Shown one piece after another: positions 35,141 through 44,060 of a stretch of 64,000 nt of DNA. The DNA comes from Coriobacteriia bacterium. Lineage in GTDB: Bacteria > Actinomycetota > Coriobacteriia > Anaerosomatales > Anaerosomataceae. The notes under the pieces were generated by a model, which saw only the letters and a program-made list of their open reading frames with translations, did not search any database and had not been told where the DNA came from. The position numbers and the translations under genes were made by a program. The stretch covers positions 62,001-126,000 of the forward strand of contig JAUSBK010000011.1 in the NCBI GenBank assembly GCA_030652115.1, read 5' to 3'. Numbering within the stretch: position 1 is the stretch's first letter; each line of letters opens with the position of its first letter.

Positions 35141-37839
35141 CGTGAGGCTCCTTTCGCGAGGCTCGGACGGAACCGGCGGAGCAGGAGCGAGCTCGTCACG
35201 ACGCTGACGCTCGAGAGCGCCATCGCCGCACCGGCAAGCTCCGGCTTGAGCAGCCCGAGGGCTGCCACCGGGATGCCGAGCGAGTTGTAGCCAAGCGCCC
35301 AGAAGAAGTTCTGGCGGATCTTGTGGATGGTGGCGCGGGAGAGCTCGATCGCCGTCACAACGTCGCGCAGATCGTTTTTGATGAGCACGATGCCGCCGGT
35401 CTCCATGGCGATGTCGGTGCCGGCACCCATGGCGATGCCCACGTCGGCCTGCGCCAGCGCAGGTGTGTCGTTGATGCCATCGCCCACCATGGCAACCGTG
35501 AGTCCGCGCTCCTGAAGCCGCGAAACTTCCTCGGCCTTGTGTTCGGGCAGCACCTCGGCAAGCACGTGGTCGGCGGGGATGCCGGCCTGCACCGCGATCG
35601 CTTCGGCGGTCGTGCGGTTGTCGCCGGTGATCATGAAGACCTCGACGCCCATCTGTGCGAGGCGCGCCACGGCCTCCTTCGAGTTGTCCTTGAGCGTATC
35701 GGCCACGGCGATGATGCCGGCCAGCTTCGCCTTGTTGACGCCGATGAGCATGACGGTCTTGCCCTCAGACTCGAGCGCGGCGATGCGCGACTCGTGTGCC
35801 GAGATGTCGATGCCCTCGCGCTCCATCAGGCGGCGATTGCCGAACGCGACCCACGTTCCGTCCACGCGGCCCTCGACTCCGTGGCCCGGAACAGCGGCGA
35901 AGCCATCCACGGGCGGCAGGTGCAGCGCCTTGTCCTTCGCGTGGGCGACGATCGCCTCGGCGAGCGGATGTTCGCTGCCGCGCTCGAGCGCCGCGGCGAG
36001 CATGAAGATGCGCTCCACGTCGTGTCCCTCGGCAAGCTCGATGTCGGTCACCACGGGCTTGCCGTGCGTGAGCGTGCCGGTCTTGTCGAAGACGATCGCG
36101 TCGATCTTGTAAGCGGTCTCGAGCGCCTCGCCGCTTTTGATGAGGATGCCGTTCTCGGCGCCCTTGCCGGTGCCGACCATGATGGCCGTCGGCGTGGCGA
36201 GGCCGAGCGCGCAGGGGCACGCGATCACGACGACCGCGGTGCCGGCGAGCAGCGCCTTGATGAACGGCGTGACGTTCGCGTAGAAGGATGCATCCACGAA
36301 GTTCGGCACCACGAGCAGCCACACGAGGAAGGTCAGGACCGCAAGGCCCACGACAACCGGCACAAACACGGCGCTGATGCGATCGGCGAAGCGCTGCACG
36401 GGCGCCTTCGAGCCCTGCGCCTCCTCAACGAGCTTCACGATCTGGGCGAGGGCGGTCTCCGCGCCCACCTTGGTGGCACGGAAGCGGAAGGTGCCGAGCT
36501 TGTTGAGCGTCGCGCCGATGACGGTGTCGCCTTCGCGCTTCTCCACGGGAATCGATTCGCCGGTGAGCATGGACTCGTCCACCGCCGAGGAGCCGTCGGT
36601 CACGGTGCCGTCGACCGGCACCTTCTCGCCGGGACGGACCACCACGATGTCGCCCACGAGCACGCTTTCGACCGGGACGTCCACTTCGGCGCCCTCGCGC
36701 ACCACGCGCGCGGTCTTGGCCGCAAGGCCCATGAGCTTCTTGATCGCGTCGCTCGTCTTGCCCTTCGCGCCTGCCTCGAGGAGCTTGCCGAGGATGACGA
36801 AGGTGAGCAGGAGCGCGCTCGTTTCGTAGAAGACGGGCTCGCCCAGCAGCGCGGGTACGAAGGTCGCGGCGAGCGAGTAGAAGTATGCCGACGAGGTGCC
36901 GATGGCCACCAGCGTGTCCATGTTCCCGGTGCGACGCTTGAGCGCATGCCAGAAGCCCTTGTAGAACTGGGCGCCGGCGATGATCTGCACGGGTGTGGCG
37001 AGCGCGAAGCTGAGGTACTTGAAGACCATCATCGGGTCCCACGCGCCGCCGAACGTCTCGGCAAGCCACATGGCGACAGCGAGTGGCACGGCCTCCATGA
37101 CCGACGGAATCATGAGCAGCAGCAGCGGTAACGAGAGTGCGAGCGAGAAGACGAACAGCCGCTTCTGCCCGCGGATATGCTGCTGCTGTGCCTCACGCTG
37201 CGCGTCGCCGCCCTCGCCGGGAGCAGCGTCCTCGTCGCGGGGGACCGCATCGTAGCCCGCGTTGCGGATAGCGTGCACGATCTCGTCCACGCCAAGCCAG
37301 TGCGGATCGTAGGTGACCGAGGCGGTCTCAGCTGCGAGGTTCACGACCGCGCTGCCGATGCCGGTGGTGCGCTGCAGCGTGCGCTCGATGACCGCCTGGC
37401 ACGAAGAGCACGTCATGCCGATGATGCCGAGGGTGACCGATGCGCTCGCCGACGCCGCGCTCGCCGCCATGATGGCGGGATCGGGTGCGGGCGGAACGGT
37501 CGGGCACGTGCCGGTATCGCACGCGTCGGATGCGGGCGCGGGGGCGGGCTCGGCTGTGGCCGGCAGCTCGACGGCGGGCGTCGCCGCGCTCCACTCGATA
37601 GGCTCGAGCGTCACTGCGCTGCCGTGTGGCGCGAAGCCCGCTGCGGCGATGGCGTTCGCGATCGCCTCGGTGTCGGGCCGGGTCTCGGCCTCGATGACGG
37701 CAAAGCCGTCCTGCGCATCGGCGTGCAGCACCGTGACGCCTTCGATATTCGAGAGGTTCGCGGTAACGAGCCGCTCGCAGGCGTGGCAGTGCATGCCGTC
37801 GATCGCGATCTTGTACGTGTGGGTCAATGTCGTCTGCAT
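35137..37839 (-). CDS. copA: Copper-exporting P1B-type ATPase with two heavy-metal domains
   Basis: A 900-residue Cu+ P-type ATPase. The first metal domain has Cys18 and Cys21 (GMHCHACE) and the second GMTCSSCQ, separated by a Pro/Ala-rich linker with extra cysteines. The membrane core carries the CPC motif ([12 protein letters not shown]) and later N/MxxSS copper-binding residues (MALSS). Cytosolic motifs are [13 protein letters not shown] with the phosphorylated Asp, HPLAEAI and [10 protein letters not shown]. The ATG at 37839 lies 9 bases after the stop of the upstream SafE-cupredoxin gene. A GTG at 37848 is too close to the ribosome site. The gene order supports copper export or delivery. 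Confidence 0.94.
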   Translation of the reverse strand: MQTTLTHTYKIAIDGMHCHACERLVTANLSNIEGVTVLHADAQDGFAVIEAETRPDTEAIANAIAAAGFAPHGSAVTLEPIEWSAATPAVELPATAEPAPAPASDACDTGTCPTVPPAPDPAIMAASAASASASVTLGIIGMTCSSCQAVIERTLQRTTGIGSAVVNLAAETASVTYDPHWLGVDEIVHAIRNAGYDAVPRDEDAAPGEGGDAQREAQQQHIRGQKRLFVFSLALSLPLLLLMIPSVMEAVPLAVAMWLAETFGGAWDPMMVFKYLSFALATPVQIIAGAQFYKGFWHALKRRTGNMDTLVAIGTSSAYFYSLAATFVPALLGEPVFYETSALLLTFVILGKLLEAGAKGKTSDAIKKLMGLAAKTARVVREGAEVDVPVESVLVGDIVVVRPGEKVPVDGTVTDGSSAVDESMLTGESIPVEKREGDTVIGATLNKLGTFRFRATKVGAETALAQIVKLVEEAQGSKAPVQRFADRISAVFVPVVVGLAVLTFLVWLLVVPNFVDASFYANVTPFIKALLAGTAVVVIACPCALGLATPTAIMVGTGKGAENGILIKSGEALETAYKIDAIVFDKTGTLTHGKPVVTDIELAEGHDVERIFMLAAALERGSEHPLAEAIVAHAKDKALHLPPVDGFAAVPGHGVEGRVDGTWVAFGNRRLMEREGIDISAHESRIAALESEGKTVMLIGVNKAKLAGIIAVADTLKDNSKEAVARLAQMGVEVFMITGDNRTTAEAIAVQAGIPADHVLAEVLPEHKAEEVSRLQERGLTVAMVGDGINDTPALAQADVGIAMGAGTDIAMETGGIVLIKNDLRDVVTAIELSRATIHKIRQNFFWALGYNSLGIPVAALGLLKPELAGAAMALSSVSVVTSSLLLRRFRPSLAKGASR

Positions 37840-37847
37840 GATCGTCA

Positions 37848-39272
37848 CTACTCCACAATGATGGTGCCGAAGACCATGCTCATGCCGCACGAGAACTCAT
37901 GCGTGCCCGGCGTGAGCAGTTCGGCGTCGATTAGAATCGTTGCGTCGCCGCCCGTGAGGTCGGCGTAGAAGTCCAGGTCCTCGCTCATCACTTCGGCGAG
38001 GCATCCGGATGCAGCCGTGAAGGTGATCTCAGCGGGGATACCGGCTGCAAGCGTGATGATGTTCGGGTCGTAGTAGCCCTTCGATGTGTCCACCGTGATG
38101 CGCTGGACGTTGTCCTCAAGGGCGGCCGTTCCCTCGATCGGGCTGCTCGCCGCGGCTCCGCCGCAGCAGGCGCACGCCGGGGAAGCCGGGTCCGCGTCTG
38201 GGGCGGCCGCAAGGGCGTTGTCGCCGGTCGTCGCTCTGTCGCCTGCCTCGGCGAACACGAGCCGTCCGGACATCATCCCCATGCCGCAGGTGAGCGTGTA
38301 GCTGCCCGCAGGCGCTGCCGGCAGCTCGACGGTGGTCGTGCCGTTGGCCGTGAGGTCGGCGAGCACGCCGAGCTGCGGCACGGCGAGCTGGTCGGAGCAG
38401 GGGTTCGACTCGCGGCGCTCGACGATGAGCCGCACCGGGGTGTCGGCGGGCAGTTCGAGCGTCGAGGGCACGAACCGGGTGTTCTCGATGACCACCGGAG
38501 CTTCGGCGTACCCGTCGGCGGCAAGCGTGTATCCGCCGACGGCGGTCTCGGCGCCGAAGGCGGCGTCGCGGGCGGCCTGCAGGGTCACCGGCGAGCCGAG
38601 CAGCACCGCGCCGCGGTTGAGGTACGTCACGCCGAAGACGAGCACCACGATCGCGAGCGCCACCATCACGCGCTCCTTGAAGCGCTTGGGGATGAGGCTC
38701 GAGGCGGTACCGAAGCCGAGCATGAGCGGCGCTGTCCCGAGGCCGAACGCGAACATGGCGAGCGCGCCGTTCACCGCGCTTCCGCTCGCGGCGGCGTTGA
38801 GCTGTGCAGCCATCAGCGGCGCGCACGGCATCAGGCCGGTGAGCAGGCCGAACGTGACGGGAGTGGCGAGCGACGGGCGCTCGGCCTCGGCGTCTGAGAC
38901 GGCCTTGCGGCGAACGGCGGTGAACGCCCGCAGGAGGAACTTCGGCGGACGCGGGGTGAGCTTGTTCGCCCACGGCACGTGGCCGGTCATGCCGAGCGCG
39001 AGAACGATCATGAACAGCCCGGCGGCGACCATCACGTACGGCCGAATGGCGTCGAGGTCGAATGCGGAGCCGATCGTGCCGAGCAACAGGCCCACGGCCA
39101 TGTAGCTCGCGATCTTGGCGCCCTGGTAGGCGAGGTTCGGGGTGATGCGCTGGGCGATGGTGCCGTCCTCGGTGCCCTTGAGGGCGTAGGTGACGACCAT
39201 CGGTCCGCACATCGATACGCAGTGGAGGCTCGTGATGAGCCCGAGTGCGAGCATAGGGAAGAACAGGTCCAT
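37848..39272 (-). CDS. SafE/TauE-like (DsbD-type) membrane protein fused to two cupredoxin-like domains
   Basis: A 474-residue fusion. Residues ~1-240 are a six-helix membrane domain of the sulfite exporter TauE/SafE or CcdA-like type, with paired cysteine motifs [10 protein letters not shown] and [11 protein letters not shown]. Two extracytoplasmic cupredoxin-like domains follow. The first has NPCSDQLAV and [11 protein letters not shown]; the second has SGCLAEV and [18 protein letters not shown] cluster sits in the linker. C-x-M / C-G-M-x-M patterns suit copper. The ATG at 39272 follows GAGGAG. A role in copper transfer to or from CopA, or in cytochrome oxidase assembly, is inferred. Confidence 0.87.
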   Translation of the reverse strand: MDLFFPMLALGLITSLHCVSMCGPMVVTYALKGTEDGTIAQRITPNLAYQGAKIASYMAVGLLLGTIGSAFDLDAIRPYVMVAAGLFMIVLALGMTGHVPWANKLTPRPPKFLLRAFTAVRRKAVSDAEAERPSLATPVTFGLLTGLMPCAPLMAAQLNAAASGSAVNGALAMFAFGLGTAPLMLGFGTASSLIPKRFKERVMVALAIVVLVFGVTYLNRGAVLLGSPVTLQAARDAAFGAETAVGGYTLAADGYAEAPVVIENTRFVPSTLELPADTPVRLIVERRESNPCSDQLAVPQLGVLADLTANGTTTVELPAAPAGSYTLTCGMGMMSGRLVFAEAGDRATTGDNALAAAPDADPASPACACCGGAAASSPIEGTAALEDNVQRITVDTSKGYYDPNIITLAAGIPAEITFTAASGCLAEVMSEDLDFYADLTGGDATILIDAELLTPGTHEFSCGMSMVFGTIIVE

Positions 39273-39352
39273 CGGTGACACTCCTCGTGAGTCGGGGAAC
39301 ACGACTGGCGCAGCGGGCGGGTTGCCCGTGCGCTTCAAGCGAGGAGTGACGT

Positions 39353-39703
39353 CTAGACCGTGAGGCGGACCCCGAGCGGGTCGAGCGGCGGTGGCGAGGC
39401 CGTGACCTCGGGCGCTGCGAACGCCGGCAGGACGATCGTGGGTGCAGGGACGACCTCCGAGGCGGCGAGCGCCACCGGAGCATCGATCTCGTGGGCAGCG
39501 ACGCGGATCGCGTCGTCGTGCGTGTGCTTCATGACGACGTCGGAGTCGGGGCACTCATCGCAGGCGGGCTTGAAGTCGGAGCAGGTGCCTGCCGAGAGGT
39601 CGTCGCAGTCGGGCATCGTGCACAGCGGCGTGGCTATGCCGAGGAGCGCGACGGCCACCAGCGCCATCGCGAGCACCTTCATGATGTCGAGCCTGCGGGT
39701 CAT
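39353..39703 (-). CDS. Small cysteine-rich membrane-anchored or secreted protein in the copper cluster
   Basis: A 116-residue protein beginning MTRRLDIMKVLAMALVAVA, a signal peptide or anchor. It then carries six cysteines within about 28 residues (PLCTMPDCDDL, GTCSDF, PACDECPD) and a His/Asp stretch (MKHTHDDAI). The C-terminal half is Pro/Ala/Val-rich. I recognise no family. It stands 80 bases upstream of the SafE-cupredoxin gene on the same strand, so an extracytoplasmic metal-binding role is plausible but unproven. An upstream extension of the frame has no supporting signal. Confidence 0.65.
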   Translation of the reverse strand: MTRRLDIMKVLAMALVAVALLGIATPLCTMPDCDDLSAGTCSDFKPACDECPDSDVVMKHTHDDAIRVAAHEIDAPVALAASEVVPAPTIVLPAFAAPEVTASPPPLDPLGVRLTV

Positions 39704-39797
39704 GCTGCGCCGCCCCTTCGGGACTTCGTGCGTGCTAAGGGAGAGCAGCAACGCATGTGCCATCTTGGGGCGAACGTCCCACAAGCCGAGCGCCGTT

Positions 39798-40757
39798 CTA
39801 CTCGCCGTACCCTGCCCACAACGGCGTCGAAAGGTAGCGTTCGCCGGTTGACGGCGCCACCGTCACGATCGTGGCGCCCGCGAGCTCCGGGCGTGCCGCG
39901 AGTCTGAGCGCTGCCACCACGTTCGCGCCCGAGGAGATGCCCACGAGCAGGCCCTCTTCGGCGGCGAGTCGCCGGGCCATGGCGATGGACTCGTCGCCGG
40001 TGACGTGCTGCACCTCCGCGAGCAGGCCGAGGTCGAGCACGGAGGGTACGAAGTTGGCGCCGATGCCCTGGATGGCGTGGCCCGCCGGCGTGAGCGGCTC
40101 GCCTGCGAGCGTCTGCGCGATGATGGGCGATTCGGCGGGCTCGACCGCCACTACAAGCGCGTCCGGGCGATGCTCCCGCAGGTAGCGGCCAACGCCGGTG
40201 ATCGTGCCGCCGGTGCCGACGCCTGCGACGAACGCGCCGAGCCGGGCCTCGCCGAGCGCGGTATCGATCTCCGGGCCGGTCGTGGCGTAGTGGCTGGCGG
40301 GGTTCGCGGGGTTGTCGAACTGCCGGGTAAGGAAGCCGCCCTCGGTCTCCGCGGCGATGCGCTCGGCGGCCGCCACCGCACCGGTCATACCGTCGGCGCG
40401 TGGCGTGAGCACGAGCTCGGCTCCGTAGGCCGCGGCGAGCGCGCGCCGCTCGATCGACATGCTTTCGGGCATCGCGAGGATCACCCGGTAGCCGCGGGCG
40501 GCCCCGATCATCGCCAGCGCGATGCCGGTGTTGCCCGAGGTGGGCTCCACGATCGTCGAGCTTCCGGGCGTGATAAGCCCGCGCGACTCGGCGTCGTCGA
40601 GCATTCCGCGGGCGATGCGGTCCTTGACCGAGCCGCCCGGGTTGCGCGACTCGAGCTTCACGGCAACACGCGCACCGAGCCCTGCCGACACGCGGTTGAG
40701 CAGCACGAGCGGGGTCGAGCCGATGGTCGCGTCCACGCGGGGATGCACGCCAGGCAT
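39798..40757 (-). CDS. cysK: Cysteine synthase (O-acetylserine sulfhydrylase)
   Basis: A 319-residue PLP enzyme making cysteine from O-acetylserine and sulfide. It has the family entry IGSTPLV, the PLP lysine Lys45 in NPGGSVKDR, the substrate loop EPTSGNTGI and the PLP phosphate loop GVGTGGTITG, then the C-terminal GISSGANV. The ATG at 40757 follows GAAGGAG. It is the last gene of a minus-strand sulfur operon (Rrf2-IscS-IscU-MnmA-CysK), which places cysteine synthesis next to cysteine desulfuration. Confidence 0.93.
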   Translation of the reverse strand: MPGVHPRVDATIGSTPLVLLNRVSAGLGARVAVKLESRNPGGSVKDRIARGMLDDAESRGLITPGSSTIVEPTSGNTGIALAMIGAARGYRVILAMPESMSIERRALAAAYGAELVLTPRADGMTGAVAAAERIAAETEGGFLTRQFDNPANPASHYATTGPEIDTALGEARLGAFVAGVGTGGTITGVGRYLREHRPDALVVAVEPAESPIIAQTLAGEPLTPAGHAIQGIGANFVPSVLDLGLLAEVQHVTGDESIAMARRLAAEEGLLVGISSGANVVAALRLAARPELAGATIVTVAPSTGERYLSTPLWAGYGE

Positions 40758-40773
40758 GCGAGTCTCCTTCGGT

Positions 40774-41814
40774 CTATCCGGCCGGCACGATGCCGCCGCC
40801 GACAACCCGGTCACCAGCGTACAGCACCACCGACTGCCCGGGTGCGAGCGGCTCGCCGAGTGTCTGGAACTCGATCTCGACGCCGCCGGGTACCGGCGCC
40901 GCCACTGCGGGCAGCGGCTGCGAACGATAGCGGATTTGAGCGAGCACGGCTCCCGGGGTGGCCCCGGTCTCCCAGATGGCGTCGGCGAGCACGAGCCGGG
41001 TGGAACGCGTCGCGCGCTCAGGTGCCACGATCAGCGCGTTGCGCCGCGCGTCGATGCGCACCACACGGTACGGACCCTCCGGCCCGCCCACGCCGAGTCC
41101 CTTGCGCTGGCCTACGGTGTAGCGCGCCATGCCGCGGTGCGTGCCGAGCGTCGTGCCATCGGCCGTCTCGATCGGTCCCGGCTCGAGCGCTTCGGGGTGT
41201 GCGGCCGCCACGAGCGCCACGCGGTCGCGCGTGAAGCACACCTCCTGGCTCTCGCGCCGCTCGGCCGTGGGTAGTCCGCGCTCCCCGGCCATCGCACGCA
41301 CCTCGACTTTGGTGAGCTCGCCGAGAGGGAACTCAAGCATCTCGAACGTGAAGGAAGGCACCCGGTACAGGAAATACGACTGGTCTTTCGTGCGGTCGGC
41401 CGCCCGCTCGAGCCACGTTCGGCCGCCGTCTCGCACGAGGCGCGCGTAATGGCCGGTCGCGAGCGTCTCCGCGCCGAGCGCGCGCACGCGTTCCGCCAGC
41501 GCGCCGAACTTGATCCGCTCGTTGCAGCGGATGCACGGGTTGGGCGTGAGCCCCGCCGCATAGGCGCCCGCGAAGGGTTCGACGACCTCGGCGCGGAAGG
41601 CGTCCGCCAGATCGATCACGACGTGCGGTATGCCGAGCACCTCGCATACGCGACTCGCGAGCGCGACCTCGTCTCCGCCCGTGCCGAGCGCGTGCAGGCC
41701 GAGGTCCATCGTGACGCCTACCACGTCGCGGCCTGCTTCGACGAGCAGCGCCGCCGCCACCGACGAGTCCACGCCTCCGCTGAGCGCTACAGCCACATCA
41801 GGCATCGGTCTCAC
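40774..41814 (-). CDS. mnmA: tRNA-specific 2-thiouridylase
   Basis: A 346-residue MnmA that thiolates U34 of Glu, Gln and Lys tRNAs using persulfide sulfur. The ATP-binding PP-loop is ALSGGVDSS, and the catalytic cysteines are Cys94 (NPCIRC) and Cys193 (EVCFTRD), with TGHYARL and KDQSYFLY between. The C-terminal barrel has GGVEIEF and PGQSVVLY. The GTG at 41814 begins 3 bases after the iscU stop; ATG at 41805 is an alternative. Sulfur is probably supplied by the IscS encoded two genes upstream. Confidence 0.94.
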   Translation of the reverse strand: MRPMPDVAVALSGGVDSSVAAALLVEAGRDVVGVTMDLGLHALGTGGDEVALASRVCEVLGIPHVVIDLADAFRAEVVEPFAGAYAAGLTPNPCIRCNERIKFGALAERVRALGAETLATGHYARLVRDGGRTWLERAADRTKDQSYFLYRVPSFTFEMLEFPLGELTKVEVRAMAGERGLPTAERRESQEVCFTRDRVALVAAAHPEALEPGPIETADGTTLGTHRGMARYTVGQRKGLGVGGPEGPYRVVRIDARRNALIVAPERATRSTRLVLADAIWETGATPGAVLAQIRYRSQPLPAVAAPVPGGVEIEFQTLGEPLAPGQSVVLYAGDRVVGGGIVPAG

Positions 41815-41817
41815 GCG

Positions 41818-42273
41818 CTAGTGCGCGTGCTCCTCGTCGTCCTCGTCAGCGTGCGGGTCGAAGTCGGGGTCCGCGCTCTTGATCGGCCCGGAGATGGGCT
41901 CACGCCCGTGCTTCACGAGGTAGTCGTCCACCGCGACCTTCAAGCCGTCGGTGGCGAGCACCGAGCAGTGCATCTTTGCGGGCGGCAGGCCGCCGAGTTC
42001 CTCGGCCACCTGGTTCTTGGTGATCGCAACGGCCTCCTCGAGCCTCATGCCCTTGGCCATCTCGGTCACGATCGATGAGGTGGCGATCGCCGCGCCGCAG
42101 CCGAGCGTCTGGAACTTGATGTCATCGATGCGATCATCGTCCACCTTGATGGTGATCTTCATGACGTCGCCGCACACGGGGTTGCCCACCTCGCCGACGC
42201 CGTCCGCGTCCGCGATCACGCCCACGTTGCGCGGATTGCCGAAGTGCTCCATCACCTTGTCGCTGTAGATCAT
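41818..42273 (-). CDS. iscU: Iron-sulfur cluster scaffold IscU/NifU-N type
   Basis: A 151-residue scaffold. Cluster-ligand Cys34 is in GNPVCGD with Asp36, Cys59 in LGCGAAIATSS and Cys103 in MHCSVLA. The C-terminus adds a His/Asp/Glu-rich tail (HADEDDEEHAH), unusual in length and possibly iron-binding. It starts 10 bases after iscS. Together with IscS it assembles Fe-S clusters for the many ferredoxin-like and radical-SAM proteins encoded nearby. Confidence 0.94.
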   Translation of the reverse strand: MIYSDKVMEHFGNPRNVGVIADADGVGEVGNPVCGDVMKITIKVDDDRIDDIKFQTLGCGAAIATSSIVTEMAKGMRLEEAVAITKNQVAEELGGLPPAKMHCSVLATDGLKVAVDDYLVKHGREPISGPIKSADPDFDPHADEDDEEHAH

Positions 42274-42283
42274 CTGCGTGCTC

Positions 42284-43483
42284 CTATTCCTTGACGCCGA
42301 GGAGTCCGGCGACCGTCTTCTCGTAGAGCGGGTTCATCGAGCGCAGCCGTTCGACCACGGGAACGAGCTTCTCCACCAGGTAATCCACGTCGGCCTCGGT
42401 GGTGAACCTGCCGAGGCTCACGCGCAGCGAGCCGTGCGCGAACTCCACAGGACAACCGATCGAAAGCAGCACGTGGCTCGGCTTGAGTGAGCCGGAACTG
42501 CAGGCCGAGCCGGTGGAGACGGCGATGCCGGCCGCATCGAGGTGGAGCAGCATGGCCTCGCCCTCCACGCCCGGGATCACGAAGTTCGCGATGTGGGGGA
42601 GGCGCGTGGCCGCATCGGCGGCGTTCAGGCGCGCGTGCTCGATGCTGCCGAGTAGCCTATCGGCCAGTCGGTCGCGGAGCGCCGTGAGTCGCGGTATCTC
42701 GGTGGCCCGCTCGGCGTCCATGAGTTCGAGCGCAGTCGCGAAGCCCACGTTGCCGGCCACGTTCTGCGTGCCGCTGCGGCGCTTGTTCTCCTGGCCGCCA
42801 CCCAACAGCATCGGCGCGACCCGCACGCCCTTCTTCACGTACAAGGCACCGGTTCCCTTGGCGCCGTAGATCTTGTGGCCCGAGAACGACGCGGCGTCGA
42901 TGCCGAGTTCGGCCACGTTGAAGTCGATCTTGCCGAGGGTCTGCGCCGCATCCGTGTGGAAGAGCGCTCCGCGAGCGTGCGCGGCGCCTGCCAGCTCGGC
43001 TATCGGCTGCACCGTGCCGATCTCGTTGTTGCCGTGCATCACCGAGACGAGGATGGTGTCGTCGCGTAGTGCGGCCTCGAGGTCCCCGGGGTGGATGATG
43101 CCGTCGGTCCGCGGCTTGAGCTCGGTCACGTCGAAGCCATGCTTGCCGAGCCACCAGGCGGGCTCGAGAACGGCGTGGTGCTCGAACTCCGAGACGACGA
43201 TGTGGCCCTTCGTCCGCCCGCCTGCGGTGGCCAGGCCGATGAGCGCGGTGTTGTCGGACTCCGTGCCCCCCGAGGTGAAGATCACTTCATCAGGCTTCGC
43301 GGCGCCGAGCGAGGCGGCCACCCGCTCGCGCGCCTCCTCGAGTGCCCGGGCCGCGTCTCGTCCGAGCGCGTAGAGGCTGTTGGCGTTGCCGTAGCGCTCG
43401 GTGAAGAACGGGAGCATCGCGTCCACTACCCGCCGGTCGGTCGGGGTGGTTGCTGCGTAGTCGAGGTACACCGTCCGGTCCAT
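42284..43483 (-). CDS. iscS: Cysteine desulfurase
   Basis: A 399-residue class V aminotransferase-fold enzyme. The start is VYLDYAATTP. PLP is bound at Lys204 (SGHKIYGAKG) and HTDAAQTLGK lies in the cofactor site. The persulfide-forming cysteine is Cys328 in SACSSGS. It supplies sulfur to IscU and MnmA in the same operon. It begins one base after the Rrf2 regulator's stop. Confidence 0.95.
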   Translation of the reverse strand: MDRTVYLDYAATTPTDRRVVDAMLPFFTERYGNANSLYALGRDAARALEEARERVAASLGAAKPDEVIFTSGGTESDNTALIGLATAGGRTKGHIVVSEFEHHAVLEPAWWLGKHGFDVTELKPRTDGIIHPGDLEAALRDDTILVSVMHGNNEIGTVQPIAELAGAAHARGALFHTDAAQTLGKIDFNVAELGIDAASFSGHKIYGAKGTGALYVKKGVRVAPMLLGGGQENKRRSGTQNVAGNVGFATALELMDAERATEIPRLTALRDRLADRLLGSIEHARLNAADAATRLPHIANFVIPGVEGEAMLLHLDAAGIAVSTGSACSSGSLKPSHVLLSIGCPVEFAHGSLRVSLGRFTTEADVDYLVEKLVPVVERLRSMNPLYEKTVAGLLGVKE

Positions 43484-43930
43484 CTAGTCATTCCTCCGTG
43501 TCGTGCACGTCAGGGGTGCCCGGTCGAGCCGGGCCTGTTCGTCGGCGAGGCGAGCCAGCGTTAACGCCGAGAGCGCGTCGCGGACCGCACCGGAGACATC
43601 GCTCCACACGCTCGCGGCTGCGCAGTCCTCCTCGCGTCCGCACGCACCCGGCGCGCACACCGACGGTGCGATCGGGCCTTCGAGGGCTTCCACGATCTCG
43701 AGTGCGGTGATGTCGCCGGCGTCGCGGGTGAGCGCGAACCCGCCCCGCGGCCCGCGGGTGGCGCGCACGAGGCCGGCACGCCGCAGGTCGGCGAGCAGTT
43801 GTTCGAGGAACGCGGCAGGGATGCCCCGGCTCTCGGCGAGCTCGCGCGTGGCCAGCGGCCGTGAGTCACCGGCGGCTGCGAGGTCGATCAGCGCGAGCAG
43901 GCCGTATTCGCTTCGTGCCGAAAGGCGCAT
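43484..43930 (-). CDS. Rrf2-family (IscR-like) transcriptional regulator
   Basis: A 148-residue winged-helix regulator: MRLSARSEYGLLALIDLA, recognition helix region with RGIPAAFLEQLLADLRRAGL and wing RGPRGGFAL. Cys92, Cys97 and Cys103 form the CX4CX5C set that holds a [2Fe-2S] cluster in IscR. It heads the isc-mnmA-cysK operon and probably autoregulates it; the likely operator is just upstream at 43954-43966. Confidence 0.9.
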   Translation of the reverse strand: MRLSARSEYGLLALIDLAAAGDSRPLATRELAESRGIPAAFLEQLLADLRRAGLVRATRGPRGGFALTRDAGDITALEIVEALEGPIAPSVCAPGACGREEDCAAASVWSDVSGAVRDALSALTLARLADEQARLDRAPLTCTTRRND

Positions 43931-43953
43931 CGTTCACTCACCCACAAAGTTGA

Positions 43954-43966
43954 CCGAAATAGTCGG
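43954..43966 (-). promoter_or_regulatory. Candidate Rrf2/IscR operator
   Basis: Within 24-36 bases of the regulator's start lies an inverted repeat CCGA-AATAG-TCGG, inside a longer sequence (TACCCGACTA on the minus strand) that resembles published IscR/CymR-type sites. Position over the presumed promoter supports feedback control. Confidence 0.5.
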
Positions 43967-44060
43967 GTACTAGCGGGACGATACGCCTCGGCCACGGCTC
44001 CGTCAAGGGTGTCGAAGGCTCCTGGTATCCTAGGGACACGCGCTTGCCGAAGGAGGAAGC

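Noticed and set aside
35323-37131. 602-residue plus-strand frame opposite copA
   Set aside because: CopA on the other strand carries every P-type ATPase motif; this frame has none.
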